Origin: Cylindrotheca closterium
Lineage: Eukaryota; Bacillariophyta; Bacillariophyceae; Bacillariales; Bacillariaceae
Direction of reading: 5' to 3'
DNA length: 64,000 nucleotides
Assembly (NCBI GenBank): GCA_933822405.4
Contig: CAKOGP040000002.1
Location: 605,851-669,850, forward strand
The translations under genes and the position numbers were made by a program. Below are positions 37,671-49,208 of this stretch, piece by piece. How positions within the stretch are numbered: position 1 is the stretch's first letter; each line of letters opens with the position of its first letter. The notes beneath the pieces were generated by a model. The model searched no databases. It saw only the letters and a list, made by a program, of their open reading frames with translations, and was not told the DNA's origin.

Positions 37671-38307
37671 TCCATAGAGAAGTAACTCTATATTGCTTTC
37701 CTGAAATTTACTCTCACGTGAAAGCGAATATATGTCAGGGACGTCTAAAAGGCGGCACGTCTACTGGTTGGTTTGGTGTAAGTGTTGTCAATACAACCAT
37801 CAATCTAGCATCACTCGGGTATCCAGGTCCGCAAATTGAAATGTCGTCAATGTCACATATTTATCTTCAAGAACATGTCTCCACGCCATACAGAAGGAAC
37901 AAAGTGAATCTGCACCAAACAATTGTTCTTTATGGCTCGTCATGTTTGGTTCTTCTAAGCCATTATAACTTTCATCCTTCGTTTCGATCAGGTAATGCGA
38001 GATTTTAAGTAGTGTGTGTCGCTTGGGCCGTTTTCACTGTTGCTGTTTGCATGGGCAACTGTTGCATAAGTGACGACAAGGTCTTGGTACGCTTACGATC
38101 GGATTGAGAATCAGCACTCAATATCCAGTCGATCATCGCATCATCGCATCATCGCATCATCGCATCATCGCATCGTCGCATCGTCGCATCATCGAATCTC
38201 GTCGTCAGAATTTTCGACTCGCCCGATCGAAAGCAATGCTGACGTGTCGCAATAATAAGTCGCAAGTTGCAATGTTCCATACATCGGTACAGAGTTGACA
38301 ATTGGCA
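37671..38307. other. Spacer with octamer repeat, no gene seen
   Basis: 637 bp. No supported coding region; the right end carries the tandem octamer array listed separately and the leader of the DUF6787-like gene. Confidence 0.5.
38129..38195. repeat. Tandem repeat of the octamer ATCATCGC
   Basis: About eight copies of an 8-bp unit, with ATCGTCGC variants toward the right end, about 110 bp before the DUF6787-like start. Confidence 0.9.
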
Positions 38308-38910
38308 ATGGCATCCATGCTAGGTATGAACCTCCGAAAAGTGGCTCTAGGGGCCATGGAAGCACCCCTGGGAATTCGTGCTGTCCAGAAAAGGGCTTCT
38401 TCGTTTCATAGAAGACTAGAAACCCCGTCACAACGAGGCTTCCCTCCGTTGATGATGAGAAATGGAACTGATCGACGATTTATAAAAACGTCTTCAGCTA
38501 CCAAGACAACTGTTCCTGAGCCACAGGGTATTGCTGGATTCTGGCAACGATTCATAGGACCAAAGCCAATGCCAGAACGATGGACAGCAGCTTGGTATCG
38601 TGAAGTGACGTTGATTTGCACGGTTTTTGCTATCACTGGTTCCTCTACCATGGTTTTGGTCCGTCCGGCTGTCTCGAAAGGTCTCGCTCTAGAGGGCAGT
38701 ATGAAAGAAGGACCATGGTCGTACCGGATTTGTTCCATTGTCATCATGACACCAATATACGCTACACTGCTCGTAATGGTTGGAACTCTTTTTGGTCGGC
38801 ATCACTATTTCCGTCACTTCTCGGTCAAGATGTGGAGTCGGTTCGGAATCCCACCAGAAATGTTGGACGCAACCTTTCACGAAACCAAGAAAACCTTTCG
38901 AAAGTGGTGA
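38308..38910 (+). CDS. DUF6787-like membrane protein, probably organellar
   Basis: A 200-residue protein from the ATG at 38308. Residues 1-60 are basic with few acids and look like a mitochondrial presequence. The domain follows: RWTAAWYREVTLICTVFAIT (first hydrophobic segment), MVLVRPAVSKGLALEGSMKE, a second hydrophobic segment IVIMTPIYATLLVMVGTLFG, and HHYFRHFSVKMWSRFGIPPE. Bacterial DUF6787 proteins share two helices followed by a basic FxxFxxKMWxR-like tail. Function is unknown. Confidence 0.68.
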   Translation: MASMLGMNLRKVALGAMEAPLGIRAVQKRASSFHRRLETPSQRGFPPLMMRNGTDRRFIKTSSATKTTVPEPQGIAGFWQRFIGPKPMPERWTAAWYREVTLICTVFAITGSSTMVLVRPAVSKGLALEGSMKEGPWSYRICSIVIMTPIYATLLVMVGTLFGRHHYFRHFSVKMWSRFGIPPEMLDATFHETKKTFRKW

Positions 38911-39011
38911 CGTATTAGCAATGTGTCTGATAGACCGTCCCCATTGTTTGCCAAACGCTAGAAATTGCTTTTCTTTTTTATTTAAAATACAAGAGTAAAT
39001 GATTTCAATGT

Positions 39012-40028
39012 TCATAATCTATCAAAAGGCTTCATTATTGGTTCAGCACCTTGCACATCTTTTGGGGCAAGGACCTTTTGTCCCTTCACGTTTTTACAAA
39101 CGAAACTGAAGCTCTGCCCGGGCTGTGTATAAGAACGAACGAAAGAAAAACATGAGACCAAGATGAAATCAAAAGCACAATCTTGATGTAGGCCTACTGC
39201 ATGTCTGCAACCAGCACTTACAATCCATCCAGCATCAATTGCCTCCTTCATGGTTTCATAAGTCTTCCATTGAGGCTCGGATTCTGGCTCTTCAACGACT
39301 GGTGCTTCCGCCGCTGCCATTGCCTTCTTTTTGCGGCCACCCTTTTTCTTCTTTCCACCCTTCTTCTTGGGTGGCGGCACACTCACGCTCTCAATAAAAA
39401 AGTCGTTTCGAGCGTCGGTAAAAGGCCGAATGTTGTTTTGTTGCATAGCTTCCAAGACTGTCTCCCGAGCACACTCGTCCATAGCAAATGCCTTGTATGT
39501 CGGTTGCAGATGAGGTGGAATGGTTCCAGGTCGGAATCCTTGGAAGCTTTGTTGTTTGGCATCACCTGTAATCTTTTTGTAAATGGCCTCACTAAATCTT
39601 CCCAAATCAGCTTCGACACTACATAATAAAAAGCACACATTTTGTTAAAACATGCGTGATCGATATGAGATTGACGCAACGACAGAGCCGAGTACACATT
39701 TTCCGATCGACAACATCGACATCAACAAGATTTGGCAATAGAAGATTTCACTCATTCATTCAATCCAAACGACATTTCACCATGTAAAAACTCACCCATC
39801 AATAGTAACAATCCAATCCGTAATTGATTCACCCACTTGTTGTACCGAACATCCACGAATGGTTCCACCCGAAACGACATCCCCTGCCCAATCGTCGTCA
39901 CCCGGTAGAACACTAGTAATAACGGTGCTGGTGCTGCTTGAGTGGCGGACACCCAGATTTCCACCAGTGGAAACAAAGGATGTAACCTGAGCGATAGCTA
40001 GAGATACGCAAAAAAGTGAAAGCTTCAT
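39012..40028 (-). CDS. Trigger-factor ribosome-binding domain-like protein, plastid, three exons
   Basis: Exons 39796-40028, 39222-39618 and 39012-39122, with introns of 177 and 99 bp (GTGAGT..ATGTAG and GTAAGT..ACACAG), keep one frame and encode 246 residues. The start is a signal peptide with a TSFVS plastid-type site. Residues ~65-165 resemble the trigger-factor N-domain: VTIDGVEADLGRFSEAIYKK, SFQGFRPGTIPPHLQPTYKA (GFRxGxxP ribosome-docking signature) and CARETVLEAMQQNNIRPF. A Lys-rich insert (PPPKKKGGKKKKGGRKKK) follows. The PPIase and C-terminal chaperone domains of true trigger factor are absent. A ribosome-associated role in the plastid is inference. Confidence 0.7.
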
Positions 40029-40347
40029 GTCGATGATGATGATTCAATGCAGATGTTCCAACAATATAAGTTCCAGCCGTAAGTTACTGCTTTTTGCAAA
40101 ATATTGTGTTTGGTTGAAGAATAAGAAAGAAATGTGTGTGTCAGAAACGTCATCGTTTGGGGATGCTCTAGCTGGTAAATACTCCCCCAAATGAATCAAT
40201 CATCCAACAAACAGAGGAGCAATGACAAAAAATTATAAACCACAACAACAATGCAACCAAGCCAAAACCAAACCCAGCTTTGACGAGATTTTCAGAATTG
40301 TATTTTTATCATTTAGGTGTGTGTCCGTGTGTGTGTGTAGGACCTAG
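40029..40347. other. Spacer between two leftward genes, no gene seen
   Basis: 319 bp upstream of the trigger-factor-like gene and downstream of AP-4 mu, with a GTGTGT tract near 40318-40338. No coding or RNA gene is supported. Confidence 0.5.
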
Positions 40348-41914
40348 TTACAGTCGGCACACATAGGAATTTGATTGTGTCACATACCGCACCCAGCGAT
40401 AGGGAGTGTATCCCGCCATACTTTCCGCAATTCTCAGGTAGCGCACTTGCAGTTTGGAAACATTGTACATTGGAATCTCAAAATTCAAGTTGATTGGGCC
40501 AACCTCTCGTCTTATCTGAGTTGTACACGCTTGCGACAAGGATACTTTGGCTTTCATGGTTTGTTCGGTACCACCGGGTAGCTTTTTCATGGTCCAGAGG
40601 ATTTTGCCCTCCGATCGGACGAATTCAGCATTGGTGTATCCAGTTCCTGGACTGGATATGACATTACAGTGAGCTACATTCGTGCACTTGGGAAGTGGTA
40701 GCTCAACGGATACGTTGGCACCAAAATGGTTTTGTGGCATTTCTGCTCGGATCAAAATGGTAATCTCCAGTGTTTTGGAATCGACCTCTTCTATGGATGG
40801 GAAAATGCGGAACGGCGTGTTAAAGTCTCCAGTCAATCGATAATTCAGCACCACGAATTCACCCTCTGGTGGAACAAATGTTAGTGTTCTAGCACTTTCA
40901 AATTCGTTCAGGTTGACACAGTCATTGAAGTTAATGTCGTCGACATTGACGCTTCCATAAGTCCCTGATTCCTTCTTTCCAATAATGAGATCTTCGTTGA
41001 GCGCCAGCCGTAATTCTGGATTTCCAGCTAGATAAGACTTCATTTGGATGCAACCATCAATCGTACTGTTGAGAACATATCCATTGGCGGAAAACAAAAC
41101 GTTCAGTCGTTCCAGAATATCGACAAAGATCTCATTCTTTTGATTGGCATTACTGTCCGTCTTTCTTCCATTCGCATTGACAGATGAAATAACAGGTTTG
41201 TGTACCGAGTTGGCAGACGCCGTCTTGGGGTTGATCATATTGGAAGTAGATCCAATGTTTTCGACCACAATGGGTTCGTTGTAGACGCACGACTTGAGCG
41301 TGGATGTCCGAGTGATTTGTGGATATCCATAATCTAACATTTCATCCAACAATTCGTACAACAAAATAAAATTCTTTCGTATAGCCTCTTCGGAAAGCGT
41401 CCCACAGTAATCCTTGAACACTCTGGCAACTGTTGACAGCAAGTCTATTTGTTTGAGAAAAACGGATGCGTGATGGATTGATGGATTGATGGATTGCCAA
41501 AGATGGAATACAAAAATTGTGAGATTGGAAACCAAAATTGGACTGAATTAGTTTCCGTTTTGAAATTGAAACTGACTGACCTATGATTGTGACTGCCGAT
41601 ACATTGCTAGCTGCTGCACACCCAAAGATGAGACCATTTCGTTTCACGTGTAGATAGGAAAGCCCATCAGGCATCATGAAGACCGGTGGAGCATCTCCCG
41701 TTTTCTGTTGTTTTTCGCCTGACTTTTGTTGGTCGGACGACGTCTCCTCGCCTCCTGGAGTGAGGTTCATTTCGTCCCAGAACTTGATTTTCCGAAAGAA
41801 AGCTTCTGTGTGGCTTCTTTCATGGGCTCCAGTGCCTCCTTCTCTGTAATTTCGATACTGTTTTGCGATGATTGTGTCCCCTCGTGGGGACAAAACAAAG
41901 AAATTGGAGATCAT
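40348..41914 (-). CDS. AP4M1: AP-4 complex subunit mu, two exons
   Basis: Exon 1 41581-41914 and exon 2 40348-41444, joined by a 136-bp GTCAGT..AAATAG intron, encode 476 residues. The N-terminal longin-like half reads MISNFFVLSPRGDTIIAKQY, VFMMPDGLSYLHVKRNGLIF and, over the junction, LLSTVARVFKDYCGTLSEEA then LLYELLDEMLDYGYPQITRT. The mu-homology domain begins near 195 with QKNEIFVDILERLNVLFSAN and includes VNLNEFESARTLTFVPPEGE and MAGYTPYRWVRYVTQSNSYV. DYGYPQ and the signal-binding domain pattern fit AP-4, which sorts cargo at the trans-Golgi. AP-1/2/3 mu are less similar. Confidence 0.9.
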
Positions 41915-42430
41915 TGTTTGTGCGGTGATTTTGATTTTGATTTCTCAATGCTACCACCGTGCATACGATGCCCTCGAATTTGAAGACTTCGGGGGAAACC
42001 TGTCGAAAATCGTGCGCATGCATCTACGCATTGCTACGGCGGCTACAGCAAAGCGAGCCTGCCTATGAGGATGGCAGTATCCTATTAAAGGGGAGGGGAA
42101 ATATGTCTACTTCCTCCCCTGTTATACGCAAGCCATCTTGGACCGCAAATTGAAAATAATCAAAACCATTCTCAAGGTTCCTCATTTGAAACCGCCGTTT
42201 GTGTATTCTACTTCATGAACCTCTTGTAACGGAAATAGCTAGTCGGGATATTGATTGTGAGAGAATCTTTTGTTACTGCTGCAGCTGCTGTATCGGTCGA
42301 GAGGCTCATCAAGGAGAAAGGACCGACAAAAATATCTCTTGATCATATCATCCTCGTCATTATCCAACGAAGCCAACGTTTACTTTGTGACAAGCCTTTC
42401 TTATTGTGAACACAAAGCAGTTCACAAACA
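41915..42430. other. Divergent spacer AP-4 mu / DDT-WHIM gene
   Basis: 516 bp holding both promoters. No gene, repeat or named motif is seen. Confidence 0.5.
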
Positions 42431-45400
42431 ATGGCCGATCATGATATAGAACTAAAAGAAAAGAAACGGAAAAAGGCCCTCCGGCGGATGGGGAAGATGG
42501 TAGGCCACGCTTGGAATCTAGCAAATGCTGGTCCGTTTCAGGCGGGAGGGGGGAAAAGTACTGATGCCATTCTCTGCTTGACATCTTTGGGACAAAAGGT
42601 CGACGATGGCAACTACAAATACGGAAGACATGGATGGGAAGATTTTGCGCGAGATCTGGGGGGAGTCTACAATAGTCACATTCATCGGTACGTAACTAGG
42701 AGACATTTTGTCACATTTCAGCTGGCATTGTTGACAGAAATCGGCGTGGGCTCACAATTTGATACTGTTTTGCCTTTTTACAGCAAAACCAAACATGCCA
42801 AGATGGCAAAGGACCATCTGGATCAAGTTTGTGCCATGCTGGCGGAGAAGGATGACTCGTTAGCTCGTGTTGCCAAGGATTTTGTACCCGATTCCAAGCC
42901 TTCCAAAAAGCGAAAGGCGGATACTCCCGATTCCAGATCCCGCAAGAAACCAGCCTCTGCCAAAAAGCCAAATGGCGGAGACATGGCTCTATCAGAACGC
43001 GAAGACCAGGCCATGGAAGCTCTTGGAGCATTTATGGAAGAAAAGGGAGGTTCCAAGGAAGTGGTCAAGAATTTTCGGTGTCGTGTGCAAAAGCAACCGG
43101 GTGGTCGGTTCGATACCAATTACTACAATGAGCATGGCCGAAGATTTCGGTCCATGGTCGAAGTTGGTCGATTCCTAGGTCTTGTGACTGCCGAACCCAG
43201 ACGATCCGCAGCTGGCAAACGGGCCAAGGTGTCACGGGCCAAGGTCAAAAAGGCCACCTCCCGCGAAACAGAAGCAGAGAAGAAACGATTGCGCAAAGAG
43301 CTCGACAAACTCCGCAAGCAACATACCAAAATCACCAAGTCCCTGGATGACTTTCTAACAGACCACAAGGACAGTCAATATCCCATTGAAGACTCCATGT
43401 TACAGGAAGAAGAAACTGCTGCTGGCAAGGGTAGTCGCATTCTGCCCACCAATTCGGCTGCTGCTCGTATTCCGGACGTGGATCGATTTGAGGGGATTCC
43501 ACAGCATTGCATGCCCGATGTCTTGGTTGCATGGGATTTCTTGTGTACTTTTACTCGAGCCTTGAGCTTGACGCCCATTTCCTTAGACGACTTTGTGCTG
43601 TGTTTGACCTACATGCCACCAGAGAAATCGAGTGATAGCGATGCTTTGAACACGCCGCCAGTGTATCTAGGTGAAGTGCATCTTTCACTGCTCAAGCTAA
43701 TTCTTTCGGATAGGTCCAGTGATGAGTGGTGGTGGAGTATCCTCGAGGCGCCGGTTGCCGAAAGTTCCGTCGTCGAAAATGCTGATGCCACTGACAATGT
43801 GGATGAAAGTGATTTGCCACTCATCAAAGTGGATTTTGCTGCCTTATTGGGGGAACAGGAAGACCCACTAATTACGACAAGTTGGCTGACAGCCTTGCAC
43901 GATATTCCCAAAATGAGTGCCACGAACTCGGCTGCCATCAAGGCAAGCATCAAGACTGCAACGGATATCTGCGGAAACAAATTTGTGATTGCGTACTTGA
44001 AGAAGGCAACGAAGCTTGGAAAGACCAGTGGATCGGGATTCATGAAGCGTGCCGTGGTCTGGTTGCTGGAGCGGATGCGCGAGGCTCGACCGGATTTGGG
44101 AAACCGAAACATTAACAAGGAAGCAGTGTTCAAGAAGAGAGCCAAAGTGGTCGATGAAGTATCACAGCAAATGGACAAGCTGAGTTCGGCTGCTTTGGCA
44201 GTCGAAGACGATGACTTGTTGTCTGATGCTGAATCTGACGACGATTCTGATGATTCTGATGTGGAAGAAGAGAATGGAGATACCGTCAAACAGGAACCGC
44301 AGTCTCAGACTGAACCAGATGATCATCCGGCTTCCTTCATTCCACCAAAACCTCCACCGACATTGGTGGACCTTCTGCTGCCACCCGGGAAACCAAGTCC
44401 ACCATCAGAGCTCTTCAATCCTTCTAGTTGGCCGCATTTAGCAGGTGCAACAGTTTGCCGTCTTCTCCATCGCTATACCAGGCTGCGGAATGAGGTGGAC
44501 GATAGTCTCCGTAGCGTGAGAGAAGTTTCTAGACTGACTGTTCGTCAGCGGAGAGAGCGCGAAGCGATTGCAAAAACCCGTGTCTTTTCCGAATTTGCTG
44601 TACCACACGATGGCAAAGACCCATGCGACACAGCTGCCCAACATCTGTGTAGTGGAGGACGATACTTGGAATTGACTCCCTTGGAACGATTATGCATTCT
44701 AAGAGTACTCATCGATGCTGCTTACGATACCGCTCGAGTCTACGAAGTCGTTGACACGAACTACAAACAAAGTACAAGTGCAGTCAAAGCATTGGAAACG
44801 GAACAGAGAAAATTCAAACGCGAGGCAAAGGAAAAGAGCGCCGCCAACGAAGCCGCCGCACGTCAAGACCTAGCATTGGAAGCAAGAAGGAACTTCATCG
44901 AAGAAAAGCGTGAGGAAATCCGCAAAGCGAATGAAGCAAACCAGGAACTCACGGACGACGATATCGATGAATTGACAGAAGACGACATTATCGAATTCGA
45001 CGAAGACTTCAAGGCCGACTTCGAAGCATTGCCAGCACCTGAAAGTTTTAAGAAAGCCGAAGTAGTTGCAAGAGTAGCCAAAATGCTTGAAGCTGATGCA
45101 TTTGAGACTGAGCTCTTGACAGTTCTCACCATGGACCAAATACTGGAAAACGAGAAAGAGCATGTCCAATCGCTCGAAGAAAGTCTTGCCGCATTGGGCG
45201 GTGAAGAGGCGCTCCTGAATCCAGAATTAGACAGAGACACAATGCGCGCTGTTGAAAAGCTTCGTCGAGAATTATTAAAAATCCAAGCTTCTGCGGAGTC
45301 GATTCCAATCCAAAGAGAGGAAGCGATCGAACAACTGAAAGAAGCAATTGCGGATGGTACCATCAAGAGCCTCCGAGCTGCCATCAGGTCTGCGAAGACG

Positions 45401-47156
45401 GCTCGTTTGTTCGGAAAAGATGATGACACCAACGGAGTTTGGTCCTTGGACATTGTTCGTGACGCTCACATGGAACTTGAAAATGCCAAGCAATTGAAGC
45501 GGGTTGCTGATGCGCAGAAAGATTTGGTTTCAAAACGCAATAGGTGTTTTATTCGAACGGAGCCCCTCGGAAGCGATCGATTCCGGAATCGATTTTGGAC
45601 ATTCGAGAACAGTGAACAGGGCCACATATTCACAGAGGTTGACCACGTTCTCGAAGAGGAAAACAAGAACTTGTCGAACGAATCCGGCCTTTTGGAAATC
45701 GTTTCAAGCGTAGATAAGGTTGAAATCGGTAGCGCCGATATTGAGGAGGATTTTATGGGTGCTGAGGGCGAAGGCATTGCGAGCTTTAGACGTTTTAGCC
45801 GCAAGGAGTATCACCAATCGGGACTCTGTGCGTCTCTGACAAAACGATGTTGGGGTTGGCAGTTGACGGAGTCTTCAGTACGAGCACTAACGAAGGGCCT
45901 AGATGGACGTGGCGTCCGGGAGAATAACTTGAAGAAAAATCTGAAAGTGGCATTGGAGGCAAAGACCACAGCGAAAGAAGGTACAGATGAGACGGAATCA
46001 GACAGTCAGGTCCAAAAGAGCGGTGACGAAGATCACTTCGCACATGCAAAACAAAGGATGGATGAACTGGATCTCCAGGTTATAGATGCATCCTACCTGA
46101 ATACACTCTCCTCTGCCATTGGGCAAATGGTCCGTTTTCGACATGTGGTAGAGAGCACAAGAGATAGGGAAAGTGCCCGCTATGAAGTTGGATCAATAAA
46201 GGGATGGAAATTGCGAAAGGATGAGGTGACTATGGAACCGGAAGGCGACGAATTCGAGCCGCAGACTCAAGTTGTCGAGGTTCCAGTCTGGCAAGTCATG
46301 ACTGACAAGGGGAACGAATTTTGGCTTACTGGAGGGGAGATGCTTGAAAGTATATGTCGACTTGCCAAATGGACGAGCAAATGCCCGACTTACTTTGAGT
46401 CCGATGCAGCCTATCTATCATACAGGAATACCCTTGGTCGGCACTTTGGCAAGGTCGCAGAGGCGGCGAACGCGATGACGCCCATTCGATTCACACAATC
46501 CATGGTGAAGCGGGAGGCGGAGATATATCAGAAGCTGAAACATCGCGTCTATGACGAAACTTGGGGAGGAAAGAATGGGACTAGAAGTGCGTGGGTAACT
46601 TCCATGAGGGATTTTGCTTTTGATTTCGAGACTGCGAGAGACGGGCTATTGACATTTGAAAGTGCGTTGTTTGAACTAACGGGAGGATTCCCAGGAGACG
46701 ACAACGGAGAAGAGGGTCGCAGTGGAAGATCCTTGCTTGACAATAAAGTGACAAGGGAAGATATTGAGCTCGAGTCACTAGAAAAGGGTATGAACAGGCT
46801 TTGGAACTCACGTGAAAGTCGGAACGTGTTCCATGAGATTGTCAAGAGTAAGTTTGGCATTGGTGATTTTTAATGAGTTCGAACGAGATGAAAACCTCAC
46901 GATGCGAATTCTGTTGCTACGTCATTCAGGCGCGAAAACTGTTGGATTTCTGGTTCTTGCCCTTGACCTTGTATGTAGGAATGCATACGTTTACTTGGAA
47001 GCGAACAAAATCAAAACTACCTCGACAAGGAGTTCGGCATATGGATCAAGCGTTGGCGATTCTTGGCAGCAGCAAGCAGATGTATCGTATTACGAAGAGC
47101 CGACAAGTAGACGATCGCGACGTGGGAATGTGGACTACTCGGTATACTTCAATTAG
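42431..47156 (+). CDS. DDT/WHIM chromatin-remodelling subunit (BAZ/ACF1/MBD9-like)
   Basis: A 4.4-kb exon (42431-46847) plus a probable small exon (46930-47156) after an 82-bp GTAAGT..TTCAG intron, giving 1547 residues; unspliced it would end at 46873 with 1480. An MBD/TAM-like strand pair lies near 215-245 (GGRFDTNYYNEHGRRFRSMV). A DDT domain lies near 350-430 (VLVAWDFLCTFTRALSLTPI, then LGEVHLSLLKLIL). An acidic run is near 597-620. WHIM1 is near 750 (TPLERLCILRVLIDAAYD) and the WHIM2-like CFIRTEPLGSDRFRNRFWTF near 1037. DDT-WHIM proteins bind ISWI ATPases and measure nucleosome spacing. No PHD or bromodomain was seen. Confidence 0.82.
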
Positions 47157-47210
47157 ATTGATAATTTTTTTCTCCTTCCAAATTGTTCTGAACCGTTCCA
47201 CGTCTTACGT

Positions 47211-48932
47211 TCAATATTTGAAGAGCATATTCACTGTAGCAAAGTCGTACCAGTACTGTGCCCTGGCAGGTTCCCCGGTCGCGCCGTTACCAATGGCGTT
47301 ACCGTCTTTAGCACAGTTTGTCTTCCCACCTGAGCAATAATTGTATATCCGGTCATCGTAATAGACGAACTTGATCATGTCCTGTTGATGATACTCGTCC
47401 AGCTGCACAAGAAGCTCGTATAATTTTTCACCACTCATGTTTCGTTCGAATCCTAATTCGAGACATTTTGCTGCAAGGGAATGGGGTAGATGAGGCTCCT
47501 CTTGGTCTATTGCTTCGACCAAACGATCTCTCCATTTCTCGACTCTCTCTCTCTGCCATATCAATCGTTTTTGTAGGATTTGAACGTCTTTCTCGCGATT
47601 TCATGTTTGCTGGCTTTTGAGAAATTGTTAGCACTTTCGTAAAATACTGCGTTGCCATCGTCTGGATCTAGCGGAACGTATTCGTAATTGCCAACGTATT
47701 CCCAACCGATCAGCTTTCCCTCTTCGTCACGATGCAAATTGGTCAGTGTCCGTTTCATGAACACGGGGAAGGGGTCGCGCGTTTCTTTGAAGTGATCTGG
47801 AATACTTGCCACTGAAGCCGTTTCTTGTCCAGCGAACATGGGACCGTTGGGCTGCCACGTTGTGTTGAAAGCCAAGTATCCATAGTCATGCCTGTCAATG
47901 TTGCCTTCCCTACCTAAAAGAATGTGCAACGGTATCGGGTATTCATCTTCCTGAGTTGCAGGATGATTTTCTCTTGGCAACACGTACGTATTTTGTATAT
48001 TACCCCCTAGCCTCCGAATCCATTTTTCCAAATGGCGATGTAACAGGAACTTTTCTCCATACTTCGTGTGGCATTTCTGCCTCTCGGCTGCGAACTTTTT
48101 GCGAGTTTCTTCCTTTATCGGCACAGCCGTGCTCTCAGCTGCACCGACTCCTGTCGGTTGCGTATTTGGCTCTACTCTTGTATGTATACGACCATGCGAA
48201 GGTGGTCTATTGGTCCTGTACTGTCCTTCGGCGCCCTCCTGGATTGCTCAGTTCTCTCTCGGGTGTGACAGGTGTCGAAGTGACCGCCCTCCTCGCCGTA
48301 TTCCTCCGATCTATCTCTGATTCGCTAGGAGCAATACGACCACTGAATTCGTCTTTCGACACAACGGCTATAGGTCTGGTACTCTTCCTTCTACCAGCTC
48401 GTGCTTTCACCCTGGGTACAATAGGTCGGTCGCTTGGCTCGTCATCAGGTGAGATGACAACAGTGTTACTTGCACTGCCTCCTTCCGTTGAAACCATGTC
48501 TTCGACTTCATCATCATCATCACCTGTCAGGTCAATGAAGTTGGATGCTGATGTTTGCTGCCTCGGATTCTCGGATCTATTCCGTTTACGAGAAGGCTTA
48601 GCTCCGTTGTCGGGCCTGGTGATAATTTCTGTTTTGCAAGAAAGCAAAGCTGGAGGCGGAGATTTGCGTTTCAACGGAAAGGTGGTCTGGACGAGCACAA
48701 CCTTTTTATTTTGATCAATGATATCTTCCCATGCCATTTCTTCCTCCTCTTGCTTCGCTCCGACTTGGATGTCATCCACAGAGAATATCCAATCACCCTT
48801 TGGTATCAGGTGATCGTCAACCTTTTCAAGGATTTGCTTTCTAACATCCTTTAGACTATCCGATTCAGCAACGCGAACAAACCCCTTGAAACCGAACGAG
48901 TGAAAGACGAATTTCTTTATAGTCTTTCCCAT
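47211..48932 (-). pseudogene. Ubiquitin-like/SIM protein gene, apparently disrupted by two frameshifts
   Basis: Three consecutive reading blocks on one strand. Block 1 (48932 to ~48210, 241 codons) begins with a ubiquitin-like stretch (FKGFVRVAESDSLKDVRKQI) and holds the SUMO-interaction motif FIDLTGDDDDEVED. Block 2 is offset by one base and runs from about 48240 to 47561 (NRPPSHGRIHTRVEP, LLHRHLEKWIRRLGGNIQNT, NYEYVPLDPDDGNAVFY). Block 3 (~47590-47211) is offset again (LQKRLIWQRERVEKWRDRLV, LAAKCLELGFERNMSG, VYYDDRIYNYC). Together they read as one ~560-residue protein. No good intron explains the changes. Recent decay, assembly indels or unusual splicing are the options. Full family unknown. 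Confidence 0.6.
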
Positions 48933-49208
48933 GATGTGCTACGGGTGTTGGAAATGTGTTGGAAACGATGAGAGCATCAGTAAGATATATTATACACGCA
49001 GGTGAGGATTTTGGATTTATTTTTACTGTATTTTCCGCGAAAACATGAGGATCGACTCCTCGGATTTCAATAAATGCCACGTTTTGGTGACGATCTACAT
49101 ATATTGTGTGGCAGACGACGAGTAATCCCAACAACAATGCGATACTGCATCTGAAACGTTTCATGGAAATGCCAAGCAAAAGCCACTGTGCAATGAAACG
49201 GAAACGAA

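Noticed and set aside
38129..38195. Possible CRISPR-like array
   Set aside because: Units are 8 bp and contiguous with no spacers; this is a plain minisatellite in a nuclear eukaryotic sequence.
43609..44289. 226-codon frame and other long minus-strand frames inside the DDT/WHIM gene
   Set aside because: Low-complexity Ser/Leu-rich shadows of acidic and Lys-rich coding sequence.
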